Assembly: GCA_028274825.1 (NCBI GenBank)
Contig: JAQCMZ010000048.1
Span: 1-8,200, forward strand
Source: Haloferacaceae archaeon
GTDB lineage: Archaea > Halobacteriota > Halobacteria > Halobacteriales > Haloferacaceae
Length of the DNA: 8,200 bases
Direction of reading: 5' to 3'
Part shown: in pieces, positions 4,772 through 8,200 of the stretch
How positions within the stretch are numbered: the first letter of the stretch is position 1
Layout: the number at the start of each line of letters is the position of its first letter
Notes under the pieces: generated by a model
The model's database searches: none
Seen by the model: the letters and a program-made list of their open reading frames with translations, nothing else
Told to the model about the DNA's origin: nothing
Position numbers and translations under genes: made by a program

Positions 4772-6748
4772 ATGGAGTTAGAGTCGATCCCCGGCGTCGG
4801 GGAGAAGACCGCAGACTCCCTGCGGAATCTTGAAGACCCTGAAGCGGCCTTGGAGGCCGGCAACGTTGCGGAACTAGCCCGAGCCCCGGGAGTTTCCGAG
4901 GGGCGTGCCGCTCGGATCGCTCGTGGGGCCATCCGGAGACGTCACGACGACACCGATCGGGTACTGGCGACTGACCGGGCTCGAGAGTTGTACGACGAGG
5001 TACTGGCGCTGCTGCAAAACAGAGCCGTCACCGATTACGCCGCCAGCCGGCTGAAGACGTTGTACCCGAGTGCGAGTCGCTCTCGAATCGAAGAAGTCAG
5101 GGAATTTGCCCGTGCAGCTGCCGACCGGGAGCCCGACGAGGCGACTTGCTCGGCGCTCACGGGTGTCGCGCCACCCGTCGAACCGGACCCCGGCCGGGTC
5201 CGCGACCGCTGTCTGGCGGTCACCGACGCGGAACGGTACGCCGAGGCACAGAACGAAGTTCCGGAACTCTCGGCTGAAATCATCGAGGACACCCGCGACC
5301 TGCAGGAACTCGCGCGGTCGTACCCGACGGTGATCGTACTTGACGAATCATTTGCAGGCATGGATGTTTCCGGTGACGTGCGAGTCCTCCCCGACGGATT
5401 GGAGCGCCCGGCTGAAGTCGTTCCCGAACGGTTACTAGCGTTTTTTGCCGAGAACCGAGCCCGACTGGAAGCGGCAGCCACGGTTCACGAGACGGCAGGG
5501 TTAGACCCCGCGTGTGATCTGGATACACTTCGAGCAGCGCTTTCAGATGTCGCCGAAGACGGCTCAATTATCGGTGATGAAGAACTGGAGCGGCTCTCGA
5601 TCGCTGTCGATGATCTTGATACGACGGTCGGAACGGCAGAATCGATCGCCAACGACCATCTCCGTGCGGCGATTCGCGAGCAGAACGTCACAATCGAGGG
5701 ACAGGATTTCCTCTCGCTAGTCGAGCAGGGCGCCCGTGTCGACTCGTTACTGTCCCGTGAACTTGCAGACGAATTCGACGCCGCCATGCAGAAAGCACGC
5801 GAAGAGTTGATCAGGGGGCTGGAACTGAGTGAAGACGAACAGACGACTGCCGAGCGCATCTTCGCTGGTGACCCGACGTTTCCCGTCGAACACAACCAGC
5901 AGGCTGTGTCGCGGCTCCGAACCGAACTGACCGCCAACCGGGATCAGCGGGCTTCACAGCTAAAAGCCGATCTTGCTGAGGAACTGGGCGACCTGCGAGA
6001 CCCCGCAGAACAACTCGTTCGCGATGCTCTCGAATTAGATGTAGAACTTGCACTCGCCCGGTTTATCGAAGATTTCGCGTGCACGATGCCGGAACTACAG
6101 CCATCCGGCGTCGCCATCGAGGGAGGCCGCTCGCCACTGTTAGATGTCGACTTCGACGCGGTCGATCCTGTAGACTACCAGGTTGCGGGAGTCACACTAC
6201 TGTCAGGTGTCAACTCCGGTGGAAAAACGTCGACAATCGATCTGGTGGCGCTGATTGCTGTCCTCGCCCAGATGGGACTGCCAGTCCCAGCCTCGTCGGC
6301 ACGGTTGGAGATTTTCTCTGAAATCCACTATTACGCGAAAACACAGGGGACACTCGACGCAGGGGCATTCGAATCGACTCTCCGGGAGTTTGGCGAACTG
6401 GTGACTGGCGCGGCCAACCGGCTCATCCTCGTCGACGAACTGGAGTCGATTACAGAACCGGGAGCGAGTGCGAAAATTATCGCGGGTATTCTGGAGGAAT
6501 TGGCCAGCCAGGACGCCACTGCCGTCTTCGTGTCTCATCTTGCCCGCCAGATTCGGGAGACTGCAGCGACCGATGTGGCTGTCGACGGGATTGAAGCCGA
6601 AGGACTCGTCAATGGCCAACTCCAGGTGAACCGATCGCCGAAGAAGAACCATCTCGCACGGTCGACCCCAGAACTCATTGTGGAGAAACTCGCGACTGAC
6701 GACGCCGGGGATGCCGACTTCTATCACTCGTTACTAGAGAAGTTCTGA
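4772..6748 (+). CDS. MutS-related ATPase with N-terminal helix-hairpin-helix (archaeal MutS2/MutS5-like)
   Basis: This 658-residue protein is a MutS-family ATPase that should act on DNA. Residues 6-17 (IPGVGEKTADSL) and 38-53 (APGVSEGRAARIARGA) form tandem helix-hairpin-helix DNA-binding motifs. Residues about 60-440 are mostly helical and acidic and correspond to the core and clamp/lever region. The C-terminal ATPase shows Walker A GVNSGGKTS (479-487, Lys485), a conserved segment around ESTLREFGEL (534-543), Walker B LILVDELES (551-559, Asp555-Glu556) and the H-loop VFVSHL (585-590, His589). The N-terminal mismatch-reading domain of MutS1 is absent, and there is no C-terminal Smr nuclease domain as in bacterial MutS2. 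It therefore belongs to the archaeal MutS-like group with unclear function, perhaps in recombination or branched-DNA processing rather than classical mismatch repair. No MutL lies next to it. The start is set by the TATA position and the HhH onset. The family is certain; the subfamily is less so. Confidence 0.9.
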   Translation: MELESIPGVGEKTADSLRNLEDPEAALEAGNVAELARAPGVSEGRAARIARGAIRRRHDDTDRVLATDRARELYDEVLALLQNRAVTDYAASRLKTLYPSASRSRIEEVREFARAAADREPDEATCSALTGVAPPVEPDPGRVRDRCLAVTDAERYAEAQNEVPELSAEIIEDTRDLQELARSYPTVIVLDESFAGMDVSGDVRVLPDGLERPAEVVPERLLAFFAENRARLEAAATVHETAGLDPACDLDTLRAALSDVAEDGSIIGDEELERLSIAVDDLDTTVGTAESIANDHLRAAIREQNVTIEGQDFLSLVEQGARVDSLLSRELADEFDAAMQKAREELIRGLELSEDEQTTAERIFAGDPTFPVEHNQQAVSRLRTELTANRDQRASQLKADLAEELGDLRDPAEQLVRDALELDVELALARFIEDFACTMPELQPSGVAIEGGRSPLLDVDFDAVDPVDYQVAGVTLLSGVNSGGKTSTIDLVALIAVLAQMGLPVPASSARLEIFSEIHYYAKTQGTLDAGAFESTLREFGELVTGAANRLILVDELESITEPGASAKIIAGILEELASQDATAVFVSHLARQIRETAATDVAVDGIEAEGLVNGQLQVNRSPKKNHLARSTPELIVEKLATDDAGDADFYHSLLEKF

Positions 6749-6973
6749 CGGCCAGATCCAGGAATTCGTGTCCTCGATAGCCGGGTCAAGACGAGAGCCT
6801 CGGGGCTGGCCTTCGAGAGAATTATTAGCAGCTGCCAGTCTGAATCTCCCGAGTGTGTTGATGACGGACTGAATGCCGGTATCACCGGGTGACGACGCGA
6901 CAGACACGCCGACGGGGCCACTAATCCGACGCTCTGTCCGACACCGTGGGATTGGAACTCCCTGAACGAAATG

Positions 6974-6980
6974 TCTTAAC
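6974..6980 (+). promoter_or_regulatory. Probable TATA element of the M48-like gene
   Basis: TCTTAAC is centred about 29 bases upstream of the ATG at 7006. It implies an independent, leaderless transcript rather than read-through from the MutS-like gene 257 bases upstream. Confidence 0.4.
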
Positions 6981-7005
6981 AGGTTGCCGACCCCATCTGA
7001 GGTAG

Positions 7006-7656
7006 ATGTATTCGTTCGCGGTAGTCCCCGGAATCGTCTTTCTCGCGTTTCTCGGGGTGACTGTTGGGCCACTACTGGTTGCTGACCGGCGATACGAACT
7101 CCGCGACCCCAATCAAGACGAACGCAAAACGATTGAGAGTCACCAGGAATCTGCTGGACTTGACATCGACCGGATTGCAGTGATCGAATCGTCTCGCATT
7201 CGGTCGATACGAGTCGCAGTGCGCGGGCTTCCTGGACGTCGTGTTCTGTTCGTCTCTGAGGCTGTGCTCGAGGATTTAGCCGACTCCACTAGTACCGCTC
7301 TGTTCGCGGCTGAGGCGGGTCGAGTGCAGACGTATTACACAGAGTTTCGTGGCCTCGCCGTGGGTGTCGTGTTGGGGATTCTCGCTGCGACTGTGCTGAC
7401 GCTGGTGCCGTTCGGCCCCGGATTTGTCGCACTGGGGCTGATCGGCTTCGTCTCCTTTTGGGTTGGCCGGCGCGTCCAATATGCCGCAGACGACCGTGCA
7501 GCCGAGCGTGTGGGCCCGGATCTACTTGCGAAAGCGTTCCAACGTGCCGCAGAATTGCGCGGTGTCGAGCCGGAAACCGGGTCCTGGGAGACGCTTTTTG
7601 AAGTCCAGCCTCCGCTTGGCGACCGCATCTCTCGACTTCGAGACCGGGCTGACTGA
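7006..7656 (+). CDS. Membrane protein resembling M48 (HtpX-type) metallopeptidase but lacking the zinc-binding residues
   Basis: The product has 216 residues. Membrane segments lie at about 3-26 and in a pair at 116-153. The middle and end follow the M48 layout. VLFVSEAVLEDL (80-91) matches the strand and helix before the active site, and ALFAAEAGRV (98-107) sits where M48 enzymes have AxLAHExGHv. YAADDRAAERVG (159-170) matches the EYEADxxA segment with the third ligand. EVQPPLGDRISRL (199-211) matches the C-terminal HPPxxxRixxL motif. The two His of HExxH are replaced by Ala102 and Arg106, leaving only Glu103, and the third-ligand Glu aligns with Ala160. So it cannot bind zinc in the usual way and is probably a pseudopeptidase, with a scaffold or regulatory role at the membrane. 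The reading frame is intact and uses normal codons, arguing against simple decay. The homology is inferred from motif layout and was not checked by alignment. Confidence 0.75.
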   Translation: MYSFAVVPGIVFLAFLGVTVGPLLVADRRYELRDPNQDERKTIESHQESAGLDIDRIAVIESSRIRSIRVAVRGLPGRRVLFVSEAVLEDLADSTSTALFAAEAGRVQTYYTEFRGLAVGVVLGILAATVLTLVPFGPGFVALGLIGFVSFWVGRRVQYAADDRAAERVGPDLLAKAFQRAAELRGVEPETGSWETLFEVQPPLGDRISRLRDRAD

Positions 7657-8057
7657 TACTGTCTCTGTAACGCGGTGCCACCCACGATCGGCCATATCGA
7701 GACTACCAGACCGGCGAGGCCACGAACTACTGGGTCGATCAGCAAACAGGCTGAGGACCCCCTGGTTTGACCCTCATATGATTCACACTCATGTGTGAAC
7801 CGGCTCTGGTACTGTCAGACTCATATTCACGACTCATGGGTTCCGTGCTAGCGTTTCGAGAAGCGAGTCTCAGCCACGGCACCCAGCCACTACTCACGGA
7901 CTTCATCGGACAGTCCGAGTACGCTGGTCTCGGATACCGACATGGATTGGTAACCGTTACAATATGCGCTACTGAAGATTACAGTTGGGATCGAGATGGT
8001 TATCCAGTTGACGCGCGAGTGCGGATTCGTGTGCTCTGTGACCGCCCGATTCTGTCC
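7657..8057. other. Gene-poor region with a strong hairpin and a weak ORF candidate
   Basis: The 400 bases after the M48-like gene hold no confidently coding frame. The notable content is the perfect hairpin at 7782-7799, with an imperfect direct repeat of its flank (CTCATAT...TCAC...ACTCATG at about 7773-7793 and again at about 7821-7840), and the open frame at 7791-8078. If a minus-strand gene does enter from the right edge, this is a convergent intergenic region. Confidence 0.4.
7782..7799. repeat. Perfect 7-base stem, 4-base loop hairpin
   Basis: TTCACAC at 7782-7788, loop TCAT, then GTGTGAA at 7793-7799. It lies about 126 bases after the M48-like gene and overlaps the first codons of the weak ORF at 7791. 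It could be a transcript-end structure or a dimeric binding site. No T-run follows it on the plus strand. Confidence 0.5.
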
Positions 8058-8078
8058 TCAAGCTCGCGTGCCGACTGA
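7791..8078 (+). CDS. Doubtful small ORF, 95 residues, unknown
   Basis: The frame runs from ATG to TGA and encodes 95 residues with no motif I recognise. Part of it (residues about 40-82, with FIGQSEYAGLGYRHGLVTVT and later DARVRIRVLC) could form beta strands. The start codon lies inside a perfect hairpin, no TATA element stands at the expected distance, third-position GC is not clearly raised, and the product is not as acidic as its neighbours. It also overlaps the putative minus-strand gene end at 8058. I list it as a candidate only. Confidence 0.22.
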   Translation: MCEPALVLSDSYSRLMGSVLAFREASLSHGTQPLLTDFIGQSEYAGLGYRHGLVTVTICATEDYSWDRDGYPVDARVRIRVLCDRPILSSSSRAD

Positions 8079-8200
8079 GGGTGTCGCTGTCGCTGTTGTT
8101 GTCTCACCTGGGTTGTCTGTTGATCCCGGTTCAGCTCCCATTATACCGCCACGGAGCGTCCCGATCCGGCTATCGATGTGACTGTAGTCCGGAGAATATA
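8058..8200 (-). CDS. Possible C-terminal end of a gene entering from the right edge
   Basis: On the minus strand an open frame enters at the window edge and stops with TGA at 8058-8060, giving about 46 visible residues. It begins YSPDYSHIDSRIGTLRGG and ends in a Thr/Pro-rich tail (ETTTATATPSVGTRA) like the low-complexity tails or linkers of haloarchaeal secreted or membrane proteins. The first 18 codons are GC-rich at the third position. No domain can be named from so short a piece, and it could be chance. Confidence 0.3.
   Translation of the reverse strand, partial: YSPDYSHIDSRIGTLRGGIMGAEPGSTDNPGETTTATATPSVGTRA

Noticed and set aside
5485..5937. Long open frames on the minus strand inside the MutS-like gene (also 5035-5481 and 6203-6727)
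   Set aside because: These are antisense shadows of a GC-rich gene: Ser/Arg-rich products, no promoter-like box, no motif.
6749..7005. Possible minus-strand gene in the interval between the MutS-like and M48-like genes
   Set aside because: The frames at 6724-6921 and 6734-7072 overlap one or both flanking genes, have no motifs, and read as unstructured Arg/Ser-rich sequence.
8129..8138. GGTTCAGCTC, like the T-arm of a tRNA
   Set aside because: No matching acceptor, D or anticodon arms could be placed around it on either strand.
1..8200. CRISPR array or a multi-gene defence island
   Set aside because: There are no regularly spaced direct repeats, no cas genes and no recognisable defence effector; the genes are housekeeping- or regulation-like and separately promoted.

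Overview
The window looks like chromosomal DNA from a halophilic archaeon (class Halobacteria). The predicted proteins are rich in Asp and Glu. One secreted enzyme carries a twin-arginine signal. The genes include a Tfx-family regulator, a small TRAM protein and an archaeal-type MutS-related ATPase. Most confident starts have an A/T-rich TATA-like element about 22-30 bases upstream and no evident Shine-Dalgarno sequence, as expected for leaderless haloarchaeal transcripts. I cannot name the genus.

Layout. Bases 1 to about 640 hold no convincing intact gene. About 68-500 is rich in inverted repeats and ends in a GGGTGGGGTAGTTCAC-type sequence on the minus strand. I read it as a decayed or internally deleted IS200/IS605 (TnpB-type) element, possibly a palindrome-rich MITE. 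On the minus strand, 639-2108 encodes a Tat-exported subtilisin-like (S8) protease with all catalytic residues present. Also on the minus strand, 2327-3042 encodes small hydrophobic membrane proteins in two overlapping frames. They may be one 8-helix protein split by a frameshift.

From 3320 the plus strand carries four separately promoted genes. These are a TRAM-domain protein with an N-terminal Cys cluster (3320-3799), a Tfx-family DNA-binding protein (3984-4481), a MutS-related ATPase with N-terminal helix-hairpin-helix motifs (4772-6748), and a membrane protein resembling an M48 (HtpX-type) peptidase that has lost all three zinc ligands (7006-7656). The last 540 bases hold a strong hairpin, a weak plus-strand ORF candidate (7791-8078), and possibly the C-terminal end of a minus-strand gene entering from the right edge.

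How the genes relate. Most genes appear to be single transcription units. The membrane-protein and TRAM genes are divergent across about 277 bases. TRAM and Tfx suggest RNA-level and transcriptional regulation, and the MutS-like protein suggests DNA metabolism, but nothing shows that they form one pathway. I found no CRISPR array, rRNA, tRNA or clear multi-gene defence system. The strongest unusual signals are the catalytically dead M48-like protein, the broken or overlapping membrane-gene pair, the palindrome-rich IS-derived element, and an 18-base perfect palindrome at 2304-2321.
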